A stretch of 64,000 nucleotides of DNA from Bradyrhizobium sp. 149 (GTDB lineage: Bacteria > Pseudomonadota > Alphaproteobacteria > Rhizobiales > Xanthobacteraceae): assembly GCF_023073915.1 (NCBI RefSeq), contig NZ_JADPKK010000023.1, positions 620,001 through 684,000 of the forward strand, given 5' to 3'. Positions 15,347-25,037 of this stretch are shown piece by piece. Made by a program: the position numbers and the translations under genes. Under the pieces are notes generated by a model. That model made no database searches and had not been told where the DNA came from. It saw only the letters and a program-made list of their open reading frames with translations. Positions within the stretch are counted from its first letter, which is position 1, and every line of letters begins with the position of its first letter.

Positions 15347-16059
15347 TTCCTCGCCGGAGCCGTTGCCGCCGCCGACCGCGCCGGCCTGGGCGCGCCGGGT
15401 TCGGCAACCGGAGCAGGTGCGCGCGAGCGCATGATTGCAGCGTCGATCTCGGCGATCACCCGGCGCTGGATCGCCTCGTTCTTGTCGATTGAGATGTGGC
15501 CGACGCCGGACCCGCGAACGTCGACATTGTCGAGCTTGCCGCGAAAGCCGTCGGCGCGCTTCACCGGCTCGCCGGGGCCGTCGCCGATATAGATGTTGAT
15601 GTAGCGCTCCGCGCCGGTGGAGAGCTTGGTCTTGAACACGGAGTCGAGCCCGATCGCGAGTTTCACGGGAACGCCGAGGCGGTTGAGCTTGGCGATCATG
15701 TCCGGCAGCGCGGTCGCGCCGGAGGAGTGCCCGACCAGCACGATGGTCTTGAGCCGGCCGGCCTTGTAGGCGGTGGCGGCCTCATCCGCGAGCGAGGACC
15801 AGGACACGAAATTCGCGACGGTCACCGGGATGCCCTGCGCCTGGAGCCGGGCGCCGATCGTGTCGAGACCGAGCGAGAAGATGTTGAGCACGCCGCGGAG
15901 CAAATAGACATGCGTGGTCGCGGCCGCGGACTGGCTCGGCGCCGCCTTGGCGGTGGTCGGGCTCATGGCAACAGCTGACAGCAGGAGCAGGCCCATCGCC
16001 CACACACGGAGGGCGGACAACTGGCTGGCGCCGGCGGTGTGACGGCCGTTCGGTCTCAT
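15343..16059 (-). CDS. Secreted alpha/beta hydrolase-like protein, no LysM
   Basis: This 238-residue paralogue of the protein at 11281-12213 has a signal peptide (LLLLSAVAMSPTTAKAA) followed by the hydrolase core: VYLLRGVLNIFSLGLDTIG, the nucleophile elbow VLVGHSSGATALPD, LAIGLDSVFKT, and VGHISIDKNEAIQ, which parallels SHINIEKSDDI in the other copy. It ends in an Ala/Pro-rich tail instead of LysM. I chose ATG 16059, which has GGGGAA upstream. The substrate is unknown. Confidence 0.75.
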   Translation of the reverse strand: MRPNGRHTAGASQLSALRVWAMGLLLLSAVAMSPTTAKAAPSQSAAATTHVYLLRGVLNIFSLGLDTIGARLQAQGIPVTVANFVSWSSLADEAATAYKAGRLKTIVLVGHSSGATALPDMIAKLNRLGVPVKLAIGLDSVFKTKLSTGAERYINIYIGDGPGEPVKRADGFRGKLDNVDVRGSGVGHISIDKNEAIQRRVIAEIDAAIMRSRAPAPVAEPGAPRPARSAAATAPARN

Positions 16060-16346
16060 CGATGTTTTCCCCGGGGAATACGCTTCGCGATTGGCCGGAA
16101 TCGTAGCCATGGCCTGCTCGCAGACGCAACAAAGAGCCGCGTGAACGACGATCTTAACAGCAGGCCGTGACCATCGCGCAACACTTGCCCGTAACCTGCC
16201 ACGGAAGAGCCTGTTTTGAGACCATTTTTCTCCCGCCGATTGCAGCCGGGCAAGGGCATTCCTATCTCAGGGCTCCGCTGACCCGCCCCTCCCGGCAGGT
16301 TCCAGCCTCCCCTCCCCAGCATTTGCCCCTCGGACTTGCGGCCATC

Positions 16347-17266
<920 letters not shown>

Positions 17267-17270
<4 letters not shown>

Positions 17271-18028
17271 ACTACCGGGCTGTCCGCGCCATCTATCTGT
17301 TCGAAATGGCGCGCACCTGGCGGACGCTGCTGCAAAGCATCGTCTCGCCGGTGGTCTCGACCTCGCTGTATTTCGTGGTGTTCGGCGCCGCGATCGGCTC
17401 GCGCATCAGCCAGGTCGAGGGCGTCAGCTACGGCACCTTCATCGTGCCCGGCCTGATCATGCTCTCGGTGCTGACGCAGAGCATCGCCAACGCGTCGTTC
17501 GGCATCTATTTCCCGAAATTCACCGGCACGATTTACGAGATCCTGTCGGCGCCAATCTCCTATTTCGAGATCGTGCTCGGCTATGTCGGCGCGGCCGCGA
17601 CCAAATCGATCATCCTCGGCCTGATCATCCTCGCCACGGCCGGGCTGTTCGTGCCGCTGCACATCCATCATCCGGTCTGGATGCTGGCCTTCCTGGTGCT
17701 GACGGCGGTGACGTTCAGCCTGTTCGGCTTCATCATCGGCATCTGGGCCGACGGGTTCGAAAAGCTGCAGATGATCCCGATGCTGGTGGTGACGCCGCTG
17801 ACCTTTCTCGGCGGCAGCTTCTATTCCATCGACATGCTGCCGCCCACCTGGCGCACGGTGGCGCTGCTCAATCCGGTCGTCTATCTGATCTCCGGCTTCC
17901 GCTGGAGTTTTTACGAGATCGCGGACGTCAGCGTGTCCGTCAGCATCGGCATGACCACGGCGTTCCTGGTGATCTGCCTGGTGGTGATCTGGTGGATTTT
18001 CCGCACGGGATATCGGTTGAAGAATTGA
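17267..18028 (+). CDS. ABC-2 type exporter permease
   Basis: This 253-residue inner-membrane protein has six predicted transmembrane helices and the ABC-2 family features ISAPISYFEIVLGYVGAA and FLGGSFYSIDMLPPTWR. It starts within the ATPase stop codon (ATGA), consistent with a two-gene exporter. The layout is like NodJ/YadH-type permeases, but no nodulation genes are present, so the substrate stays open. Confidence 0.93.
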
Positions 18029-18048
18029 CCCCGGCCTTTATTCCGGGG
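18029..18048. terminator. Short palindrome between convergent genes
   Basis: CCCCGG pairs with CCGGGG around eight bases (cctttatt), 1 base after the permease stop codon and before the convergent small gene. It has no T-run, so terminator activity is uncertain. Confidence 0.4.
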
Positions 18049-18070
18049 CGCGCGCCGGAATCGCCAGCGG

Positions 18071-18400
18071 CTACCGATAGCAATGGAAGCGGTTGTACCC
18101 GTCGTAATAGCCGCGGCAGCGACGGTGGCCGCGATGGGGAATGCCGAACACACCCTCGACTGCGCCGACGGCACCGCCGACACCGGCGCCGACGACGCCT
18201 CCGACCGCACCGTCTTCCGGGCCGGCAATACGATTGCCTTCATAGGAGCCTTCCTGAGCGCCGCGCACGATGCCTTGGGCATGCCCAGGCTGTGGCACAC
18301 AGGACAGGGCGGCCAGAACAGCGGCGCCAGCGAAGAGCAGACTGAAAGGCAGACCGGCCGGCCGTGAAGCGGCGGTGGCGCGAACTCTGTTCATCTTCAT
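18071..18400 (-). CDS. Small secreted glycine-rich protein
   Basis: This protein of about 109 residues has a signal peptide (FSLLFAGAAVLAALSCVPQP, cleavage near GHAQ), a glycine-zipper-like stretch GGVVGAGVGGAVGAVEG and a basic aromatic tail (HRRCRGYYDGYNRFHCYR). Such glycine-zipper segments occur in outer-membrane-associated small proteins. Function is unknown. I chose ATG 18400 (or 18394) because the signal peptide begins there. It is convergent with the ABC exporter. Confidence 0.65.
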   Translation of the reverse strand: MKMNRVRATAASRPAGLPFSLLFAGAAVLAALSCVPQPGHAQGIVRGAQEGSYEGNRIAGPEDGAVGGVVGAGVGGAVGAVEGVFGIPHRGHRRCRGYYDGYNRFHCYR

Positions 18401-18698
18401 TCCCAAAGGTAAAACCGGCAGCGGAAGCCGCCAGTCGAGGCAGGTCGCCGTCAACGCACCGAGCGGCCAAATGGTTGCACCATTGTGACGAATTGTCGGC
18501 GTTGTGAATGCATCCCGCTCGCGAAAATGTCAGCGCCGCCGCTGGCTTTGCGGCACAAAGCGGCCTTGCTTACGCCGGGCGTCCCGTTAACGATGGACGG
18601 GCAGGCCGCTGGAACGAAAGCCGGATTGCAGGCATAGTGCACGCCGGGGACGGAGAGCCGCGGCGCCTAGCGTGAACAGGCCGGAGGCCAGAAGTCAG

Positions 18699-19484
18699 AT
18701 GCGTTCGTTTTTTATTGCTTTCAGCTCCCTGATGCTTTTGAGCGCGGGCACCGCGCAAGCCAAGGTCGAGATCACCGTCGACAAGGACAATCAGCAGATG
18801 ACCGTCGCCGTCGACGGCGTCGCGCGCTACCACTGGCCGGTGTCGACTGGCATTCCCTCGCGCGAAACGCCGAACGGCGCGTTCCGTGCCTTCCGCATGG
18901 AAGAGGATCACTACTCCAAGGAATTCGACGACGCCCCGATGCCGCACGCGATCTTCTTCACCAAGGTCGGGCACGCCATCCATGGCACCGACTCGGTCGG
19001 CCGGCTCGGCTCGCCCGCCTCGCATGGCTGCGTGCGGTTGTCGCGCCAGAATGCCACGACGCTGTATGCGCTGGTGCAGCAGCAGGGCGTGCTCAACACC
19101 ACGGTGACGCTGACCGGCTCGGCGCAGGTGGCGCTTGCCCGCAATCCGCGTGGCCGCAACCCCACCGCAGTCGCCCGCGCGCCTCAGCCGGCCGAAGAGC
19201 AGTACGCCACGTCAGGCGATCCCGTGAACCTGACGCCTCCCGCCGCACCCGGGCGCCGCTACATGCCGCAGGACGACAACTACATCTATCCCGCCGACGG
19301 CAGCGACACCGGCGCGCGCTATCCCGCGCCGCGCGGCAGCCGCCCGCTCTATGACGCACAGGTCTACCAGCAGCAGCAGCAGCGGCCCTCTTACGACCAG
19401 GGCACTGGCCAGCAGGGCTACTACTATCAGCAGCAACAGCCGCGGCAGGTTTACCAACCGCGCGGCTATTACTACCAGAACTGA
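18699..19484 (+). CDS. L,D-transpeptidase (YkuD) with Gln/Tyr-rich tail
   Basis: This 261-residue protein has a signal peptide ending AQAK, then a YkuD domain with the catalytic motif HGTDSVGRLGSPASHGCVRL, where Cys is the nucleophile. It makes 3-3 crosslinks in peptidoglycan or attaches proteins to it. After about residue 155 it changes to a low-complexity tail rich in Pro, Gln and Tyr, with repeated YQQQQQ and YYYQ tracts. I chose ATG 18699 over GTG 18672 because it opens directly with a signal peptide. A 271-base non-coding stretch lies upstream; I see no clear promoter in it. Confidence 0.9.
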   Translation: MRSFFIAFSSLMLLSAGTAQAKVEITVDKDNQQMTVAVDGVARYHWPVSTGIPSRETPNGAFRAFRMEEDHYSKEFDDAPMPHAIFFTKVGHAIHGTDSVGRLGSPASHGCVRLSRQNATTLYALVQQQGVLNTTVTLTGSAQVALARNPRGRNPTAVARAPQPAEEQYATSGDPVNLTPPAAPGRRYMPQDDNYIYPADGSDTGARYPAPRGSRPLYDAQVYQQQQQRPSYDQGTGQQGYYYQQQQPRQVYQPRGYYYQN

Positions 19485-19660
19485 CCACCCTATCTGAACG
19501 CGGCGTTGCCGCGCTCGACGATTTTTCGCGCAGCTTGGACGAAGACACGGGCGACTGCCTGGAGGATCTCGGGTCCCGTCGCGGCTTCCTCCTTGTGACG
19601 TTGCCGGCAAGCCGGGCAAAGTGCTCGACTACCAGCATTGCCTCTTGCCCGCGTGCCGCC

Positions 19661-20644
19661 ATGCTTTCACGCATCGTAACGATCTTGACTGTGATCCTGG
19701 TTTCGTTTGCGGGAAACGCCATGGGATTCGACCTCGAGGCGCATCGCGGCGGGCGGGCGCTGCTGCCGGAAAACACCTTGCCGGCCTTCGCCAATGCGCT
19801 GTCGATGGGCGTGGACACGCTGGAGCTCGACGTCGGCATTACCGCCGACGGGGAGGTCGTCGTCTCGCATGAGCGCGGGCTCAATCCCGATCTGGCGCGG
19901 GATGCGAATGGAGCCTATGTCGCCCCGCCTGGCACGCCGTTCGTGAAGCTGCAGTTCGCCGAGGTCAGGGCCTACGACGTCGGCCAGATCCGACCCGACG
20001 GCCCTTACGCGAGGCAATTCCCCGACCAGCGCGCCGTGCCCGGGACACGCATTCCGAGCCTGAGCGAGCTGTTCGCGCTGGTGCGCAAATCCAGCAATAC
20101 GCGGGTGCGCTTCAACATCGAGACCAAGATCGATCCGAACCAGCCGGACGAGACGCTCGATCCGCAAACTTTCGTCACCAAGCTGCTCGGGCTGATCGAA
20201 GTCGAAAATTTCTCCGACCGCGTCATGATCCAGTCGTTCGACTGGCGAACCCTGCAGCTGGTCCAGCAGCGGACCCCGAAGATGCCGACGGTGTACCTGA
20301 CGCTCCAACGCGGCTCGGGCCAGACGGTGGCGCTGGATAAGGCGACCAACTGGATGGCGGGGTTCAGCGCGGCCGATCACGCCGGGTCGCTGCCCCGAAC
20401 CATCAAGGCTGCGGGCGGTACGGTCTGGTCGCCCTATTTCGGCGATGTGACCGCGGCACTGATCGCAGAGGCGCACGCGCTTGGGCTGCGCGTCGTGGTC
20501 TGGACCGTCAACAAGCGTGAGGACATGGCGCGTATGATCGAGCTCGGCGTCGACGGCGTCATCTCGGACAGGCCGGACCTGCTACGACAGGTGGCGGGCG
20601 AGAAGCAAATTGCATTGCCGCCGGGGACACCGGTGGAGCCGTAG
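19661..20644 (+). CDS. Glycerophosphodiester phosphodiesterase
   Basis: This 327-residue enzyme hydrolyses glycerophosphodiesters to glycerol-3-phosphate and an alcohol. An N-terminal signal segment (MLSRIVTILTVILVSFAGNA) indicates a periplasmic form. The GDPD barrel shows EAHRGGRALLPENTLPAF, the metal ligands in LELDVGITADGEVVVSHE, and FNIETKIDP. The C-terminal WTVNKREDMARMIELGVDG is the typical last strand region. ATG 19661 is the start that gives a signal peptide. It converges with the next gene, 9 bases away. Confidence 0.93.
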   Translation: MLSRIVTILTVILVSFAGNAMGFDLEAHRGGRALLPENTLPAFANALSMGVDTLELDVGITADGEVVVSHERGLNPDLARDANGAYVAPPGTPFVKLQFAEVRAYDVGQIRPDGPYARQFPDQRAVPGTRIPSLSELFALVRKSSNTRVRFNIETKIDPNQPDETLDPQTFVTKLLGLIEVENFSDRVMIQSFDWRTLQLVQQRTPKMPTVYLTLQRGSGQTVALDKATNWMAGFSAADHAGSLPRTIKAAGGTVWSPYFGDVTAALIAEAHALGLRVVVWTVNKREDMARMIELGVDGVISDRPDLLRQVAGEKQIALPPGTPVEP

Positions 20645-20653
20645 AAGCGGCCC

Positions 20654-22933
20654 CTACTCCCCGTCCCGTAGGCGCCGATAGAGCGCGCCCAAAATATTGG
20701 AGTAATCGTCGGTCCAGACCCGCACCCTGTCGTCGGCCTCGGTCTGCTCCCATACTTTCGACGATGCGAGCCTGCCGACGTCGGCATCCTCGCGGGCGGA
20801 GATGACGACGTCGGTCGAGAAGATGTAGTCACCATCGCGCCCCGAATCCTCGTTGTAGACCCAGCTCTTGAGATCGTTGGCATCGGCGATGCCGACCACG
20901 ACGGTCTCGAGATCGAGGTGCCGGTTGGAGACGTGCATCACCACGGCGCCGTGCGGAGCGAGCTTGTCCTTGTAGATCTTCATCGCCTCTTCGGTCGCAA
21001 GATGGATCGGGATCGCATCGGACGAATAGGCGTCGACGATGATGAGATCATAGGCGCCGTCCGTCTCCTTCGCGAAGGTGAGGCGGGCATCGCCGATCAC
21101 CGGCTTCAGGCCCGGCATGCAGCTCGATATGTAACGAAAGTTCTTCGGATCGCTTGCCGCATCGACCATGGACTGATCGATCTCGAAGAAGGTCCAGCTC
21201 TCGCCCGGCTCGGCGGCGCAGGCGAGCGTGCCCGATCCGACGCCGATTGCGGCGACCTTCAGCGGCGCGCCCTTGCGCTCGCGGATGGCGGTGACGGCCT
21301 GACCGATGCCGCCGTCCTTGTGATAGTAGGTGATCGGTTCGGGCCGGCCGGTGACCGGCGTGCCGTCATTGTTGAGGAAGCGCTCGGCGCCGTGGATCGT
21401 GGTGCCGTGCATCAGCACATGGAAATAGCCGCCGGGCGTCACCACGATCTTGTGCACGCCGAAGAAGCTGCGCACCGTGGTGACGCGGCCCTCGTCCGCC
21501 GGATAAACTCGGATCAACGCCAGCGCGAGCGCGACGGTGGCGAATATCTTCCAGCGGCCGGCGTTGACCGCCAGCGCCAGCAGCGCGGCGAGCACGCCGA
21601 CGCCGCCGGCCGCCCAGACGCGGTGATCTTCGAACCAGGTCGACGGACCGCCCGTCGTGGTGGACGGCGCAACCAGCACTATTGCGAGCGCGGCTAGCGC
21701 CAGCCAGTACCATTTGACGATGCCCGCCAGCCGCTCGTTCGCGGCCGGCCGGCACAGCGCGGCAAGCGCGACCAGGATCGGATATTCGGCGATCCATGAG
21801 AATGTGAAGGGCGCAACGAGCCCGGCGAACAGGCCGCCGACCATGCCGCCGAACGACAGCGCGACGTAAAATCCGGTGAGATATTTGGCGGCCGGCCGGG
21901 TCCGCGCCAATTCGCCGTGGCAGGCCATGGCGATGACGAAGAAGCACAATTGATGACCGCCGAGCGTCAGTAGCAGGTTCTGTTCGCCGCCGTAGGCCAG
22001 CAGGAAGACGATGCCCGCGATCGCGACTGGCTGGAGCATCAGCATCCATTTGTGCGGCAGCAGCGGCCGCGACTGGAACACCACCACCCAGGTCAAGAGG
22101 TACAGCGACAGCGGCAGCACCCACAGCAGCGGCGCTGCCGCAACGTCGGTGGAGATGTGCGCGGTGACGGCAATGAGCAGGCCGGACGGCACGCCGGCGA
22201 GGAAGATCCAGCGCAGCCGCGTCATGAAGCCGGGCGCCGGCGCATTCAAATCCTCGGTTCGCGCATCGACGATTGCCAGCTTCGGCGAGCGCAATAGCAG
22301 CACGCCGCATGCAGCGATCAGGAGGATCAAAAGGCCGTAGCCGCCGGTCCAGAGCCGGTTCTGCGTGTGCAGCGTGAAGATCGGCTCCAGCAGGAAGGGA
22401 TAGGACAGCAGGGCGAGGAAGCTGCCGATGTTGGAGGACGCATAGAGAAAATATGGATCATGTCCGGCAGGATGCCCGGTGCGGACGAACCAGGCCTGCA
22501 GCAACGGATTGTTGGCGGCGAGCGCGAAGAACGGCAGACCGATCGAGATCACGAACAGGCCGAGCAGCCAGATCGCGTAGCCCGAGCCAGGCGGATCGCC
22601 ATAGGCCGTGGCGATGCCGAGCGGCAGCGTGGCGAAGGCCGCGATCAGCAGCAGGAGGTGCACCACCACCGGAACGATGCGGTTCCTCACCTGCATCAAC
22701 ACATGCGCATAGGCGTAGCCCGCCAGCAGCAGCGACTGGAAGAACACCATTGCCACCGACCACACCGCCGGCGAGCCGCCGAGCCGCGGCAGCACCATCT
22801 TCGTGAACAGCGGTTGCACCGAGAACAGCAAGAGTGCGCTGACGAAGATCGCGGCGGTGTAGACCACCAGCAGCAGCCGGTTGCGTGACGAGGACGGCTG
22901 CTCCGTGGCGGCGGGTTGCACGATCGAATCCAT
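20654..22933 (-). CDS. Membrane protein with C-terminal spermidine synthase-like domain
   Basis: This 759-residue protein has about 13-14 hydrophobic helices in its first 500 residues (starting LLLVVYTAAIFVSALLLFSV) followed by a Rossmann-fold spermidine/spermine synthase-like domain: VAAIGVGSGTLACAAEPGE, FFEIDQSMVDAASDP, and YDLIIVDAYSSDAIPIHLAT. This fused architecture is widespread in proteobacteria and its reaction is not established. The domain has the aminopropyltransferase fold, but the substrate is unclear. ATG 22933 has GGAG six bases upstream. Confidence 0.88.
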   Translation of the reverse strand: MDSIVQPAATEQPSSSRNRLLLVVYTAAIFVSALLLFSVQPLFTKMVLPRLGGSPAVWSVAMVFFQSLLLAGYAYAHVLMQVRNRIVPVVVHLLLLIAAFATLPLGIATAYGDPPGSGYAIWLLGLFVISIGLPFFALAANNPLLQAWFVRTGHPAGHDPYFLYASSNIGSFLALLSYPFLLEPIFTLHTQNRLWTGGYGLLILLIAACGVLLLRSPKLAIVDARTEDLNAPAPGFMTRLRWIFLAGVPSGLLIAVTAHISTDVAAAPLLWVLPLSLYLLTWVVVFQSRPLLPHKWMLMLQPVAIAGIVFLLAYGGEQNLLLTLGGHQLCFFVIAMACHGELARTRPAAKYLTGFYVALSFGGMVGGLFAGLVAPFTFSWIAEYPILVALAALCRPAANERLAGIVKWYWLALAALAIVLVAPSTTTGGPSTWFEDHRVWAAGGVGVLAALLALAVNAGRWKIFATVALALALIRVYPADEGRVTTVRSFFGVHKIVVTPGGYFHVLMHGTTIHGAERFLNNDGTPVTGRPEPITYYHKDGGIGQAVTAIRERKGAPLKVAAIGVGSGTLACAAEPGESWTFFEIDQSMVDAASDPKNFRYISSCMPGLKPVIGDARLTFAKETDGAYDLIIVDAYSSDAIPIHLATEEAMKIYKDKLAPHGAVVMHVSNRHLDLETVVVGIADANDLKSWVYNEDSGRDGDYIFSTDVVISAREDADVGRLASSKVWEQTEADDRVRVWTDDYSNILGALYRRLRDGE

Positions 22934-23052
22934 AGAAGCTCCGGCATCATCCCGGCGGGCGCCGGGCGGGCGCAATGGAGCACAAGGCGCCTGAACGGGC
23001 AATAAAGGGTCTCGTGATGTTGCAGCGAGAAATGCCTGATATAAGACGGCCG

Positions 23053-23124
23053 TTCCGGGGCGATGCGAAGCATCGAACCCGGAACCTCGAGATTCCGGGT
23101 TCGCGTTTCGCGCGCGCCCCGGAA
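23053..23124. repeat. Cloverleaf-forming intergenic repeat
   Basis: The outer stem is TTCCGGGGCG/CGCCCCGGAA. Inside are three hairpins: CGATGCgaaGCATCG (23061-23075), GAACCCGGAA/TTCCGGGTTC, and CGCGtttCGCG. It sits between divergent genes, 18 bases before the oxidoreductase start. Confidence 0.7.
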
Positions 23125-23141
23125 TGAGACCAGCAGGAATC

Positions 23142-24752
23142 ATGATCGAAACCGACGTCATCATCATCGGCGCTGGCCATAACGGCCTCACCTGCGCGGC
23201 CTATCTCGCGATGGCCGGGTTGCGCGTGCGCGTGGTCGAGCGCCGCAAGGTGGTCGGCGGGGCCGCGGTCACGGAGGAGTTTCATCCGGGCTTCCGCAAT
23301 TCGGTCGCGGCCTACACCGTGAGCCTGCTCAATCCGCAGGTGAGCCGCGACCTCAAGCTGGCGGAGCAGGGCCTGCGGGTCGTCGAACGCCGCGCGCAGA
23401 ATTTTCTGCCCGCGGCGGACGGCCGCTATCTCCTCACCGGCGAGGGGCGGACGCAATCGTCCGTCGCACGGCTGAGCACGCATGACGCAAACGCGCTCGA
23501 CGGGTTTTCGCGCGAGCTGGAAGATATCGCCGACGTGCTCAGGCAATTCGTGCTGCGTGCACCGCCGAACCTGCTCGACGGCTTCGGAACGGCCTCGATC
23601 CGCGAGGCGGTGAACGCATTCCAGAGCGCCAATATCCTGCGCGGACTATCGCTGGAGCAGAGCCGCAGCCTGCTCGATCTCTTCACCCGTTCGGCCGGCG
23701 AGATGCTGGACGAACGTTTCGAGCATGATCTGGTCAAGGCGCTGTTCGGCTTCGATGCCATCGTCGGAAATTATGCCAGCCCTTACGCCGCGGGCTCGGC
23801 CTATGTGATGCTGCATCACGCCTTCGGCGAGGTGAACGGCAAAAAAGGCGTCTGGGGTCACGCCATCGGCGGCATGGGCGCGATCACGCAAGCCATGGCG
23901 CGCGCCGCACGCGACCGCGGCGTTGTGATCGACACCGATGCGGGCGTGCGCGAAGTTATTGTCGAGCGCGACCGCGCGGTCGGCGTGCTGCTGGAAAACG
24001 GCACGGCCATCCGCGCTAAATATGTCGCGGCCAACGTCAATCCAAAGCTGCTCTATACGCGGCTGATTGCCGCCGATGCCCTTCCCCAAAATTTCCTCGA
24101 CCGCATCCGGTACTGGAAGAACGGCTCCGGCACCTTCCGCATGAACGTGGCGCTGGACCGCCTACCCTCCTTCACGGCGTTGCCAGGCGACGGCGATCAT
24201 CTCACCTCCGGCATCATCCTGGCGCCGAGCCTGGGCTACATGGACCGCGCCTTTCTCGATGCCCGGGCGCACGGCTGGAGCCGAGAGCCTGTGGTGGAAA
24301 TGCTGATCCCATCGACGCTCGACGACACGCTGGCGCCCGCAGGACAACATGTCGCGAGCCTGTTCTGCCAGCATGTCGCGCCGGAGCTTCCCGATGGAAA
24401 GTCGTGGGACGACCGTCGCGACGAGGTGGCCGACCTCATGATTGCGACGGTGGACAAATACGCGCCGGGTTTTGCGACGAGCGTGCTCGGCCGCCAGATC
24501 CTGTCACCGCTCGATCTTGAACGGCAGTTCGGCCTGTTGGGGGGCGACATCTTCCATGGCGCGCTGACGCTGAACCAGTTGTTCTCGGCGCGGCCGATGC
24601 TGGGCCACGCGGATTATCGCGGGCCCCTGAAGGGCCTCTATCACTGCGGCTCCGGCGCCCACCCCGGCGGCGGCGTCACCGGCGCCCCCGGCCACAACGC
24701 CGCGCAGGCGATCCTGAGGGATCATCGGTCGCTGTTCGGTAGCCGTGGATAG
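23142..24752 (+). CDS. FAD-dependent oxidoreductase, phytoene desaturase-like
   Basis: This 536-residue enzyme of the CrtI/amine-oxidase superfamily has an N-terminal dinucleotide fold (DVIIIGAGHNGLTCAAYLAM, then VVERRKVVGGAA) and the C-terminal FAD signature GLYHCGSGAHPGGGVTGAPG. It resembles the bacterial NAD(P)/FAD proteins of the retinol saturase/carotenoid desaturase type, but no carotenoid genes are nearby, so the substrate is open. The start is ATG 23142. Its stop codon lies within the first of the phased TGTGG-like boxes. Confidence 0.88.
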   Translation: MIETDVIIIGAGHNGLTCAAYLAMAGLRVRVVERRKVVGGAAVTEEFHPGFRNSVAAYTVSLLNPQVSRDLKLAEQGLRVVERRAQNFLPAADGRYLLTGEGRTQSSVARLSTHDANALDGFSRELEDIADVLRQFVLRAPPNLLDGFGTASIREAVNAFQSANILRGLSLEQSRSLLDLFTRSAGEMLDERFEHDLVKALFGFDAIVGNYASPYAAGSAYVMLHHAFGEVNGKKGVWGHAIGGMGAITQAMARAARDRGVVIDTDAGVREVIVERDRAVGVLLENGTAIRAKYVAANVNPKLLYTRLIAADALPQNFLDRIRYWKNGSGTFRMNVALDRLPSFTALPGDGDHLTSGIILAPSLGYMDRAFLDARAHGWSREPVVEMLIPSTLDDTLAPAGQHVASLFCQHVAPELPDGKSWDDRRDEVADLMIATVDKYAPGFATSVLGRQILSPLDLERQFGLLGGDIFHGALTLNQLFSARPMLGHADYRGPLKGLYHCGSGAHPGGGVTGAPGHNAAQAILRDHRSLFGSRG

Positions 24753-24798
24753 GCCTGTGGATGGGCTGTGGACAGGCTGTTGGCAAAGCTGTGAAAGG
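24744..24798. repeat. Helically phased TGTGG-type boxes
   Basis: Five related nonamers occur in the same orientation: CGTGGATAG (24744), TGTGGATGG (24756), TGTGGACAG (24767), TGTTGGCAA (24778) and TGTGAAAGG (24790). Spacing is 11-12 bases. The first three resemble the complement of a DnaA box (TGTGGATAA). The function is not known. Confidence 0.5.
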
Positions 24799-24953
24799 GC
24801 GGTTGGTTGCCCGTCGCGGCCCGCCATACCAGCGGGGTATAAGTCGGTGGAAAATCTGGGGATGAGCGACGGGATAAGTCCGTGGACAATGTCCGGAAAA
24901 CGAGCGGGTAACCTGCGGGCATTCCTGTGAAAGCCAGTCCGCCAAACGACTTC

Positions 24954-24981
24954 GCCCGCCAGGGCAATTCCCCCGGCGGGC
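24954..24981. terminator. GC-rich hairpin downstream of the pilin gene
   Basis: GCCCGCC pairs with GGCGGGC around 14 bases, 57 bases past the pilin stop codon on the minus strand. It lacks a T-run. The remaining sequence from 24799 to 25037 shows nothing else I can identify. Confidence 0.35.
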
Positions 24982-25037
24982 GCTGTTCGAAGCAGTTGTA
25001 TGGAGAAATGGCCCCGCCGGGAAATGGGAGGCGGAAA

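Noticed and set aside
24722..24967. Minus-strand frame over the phased TGTGG boxes
   Set aside because: No recognisable domain, no ribosome site, and it overlaps the oxidoreductase stop; the sequence pattern is better explained by repeated DNA boxes.
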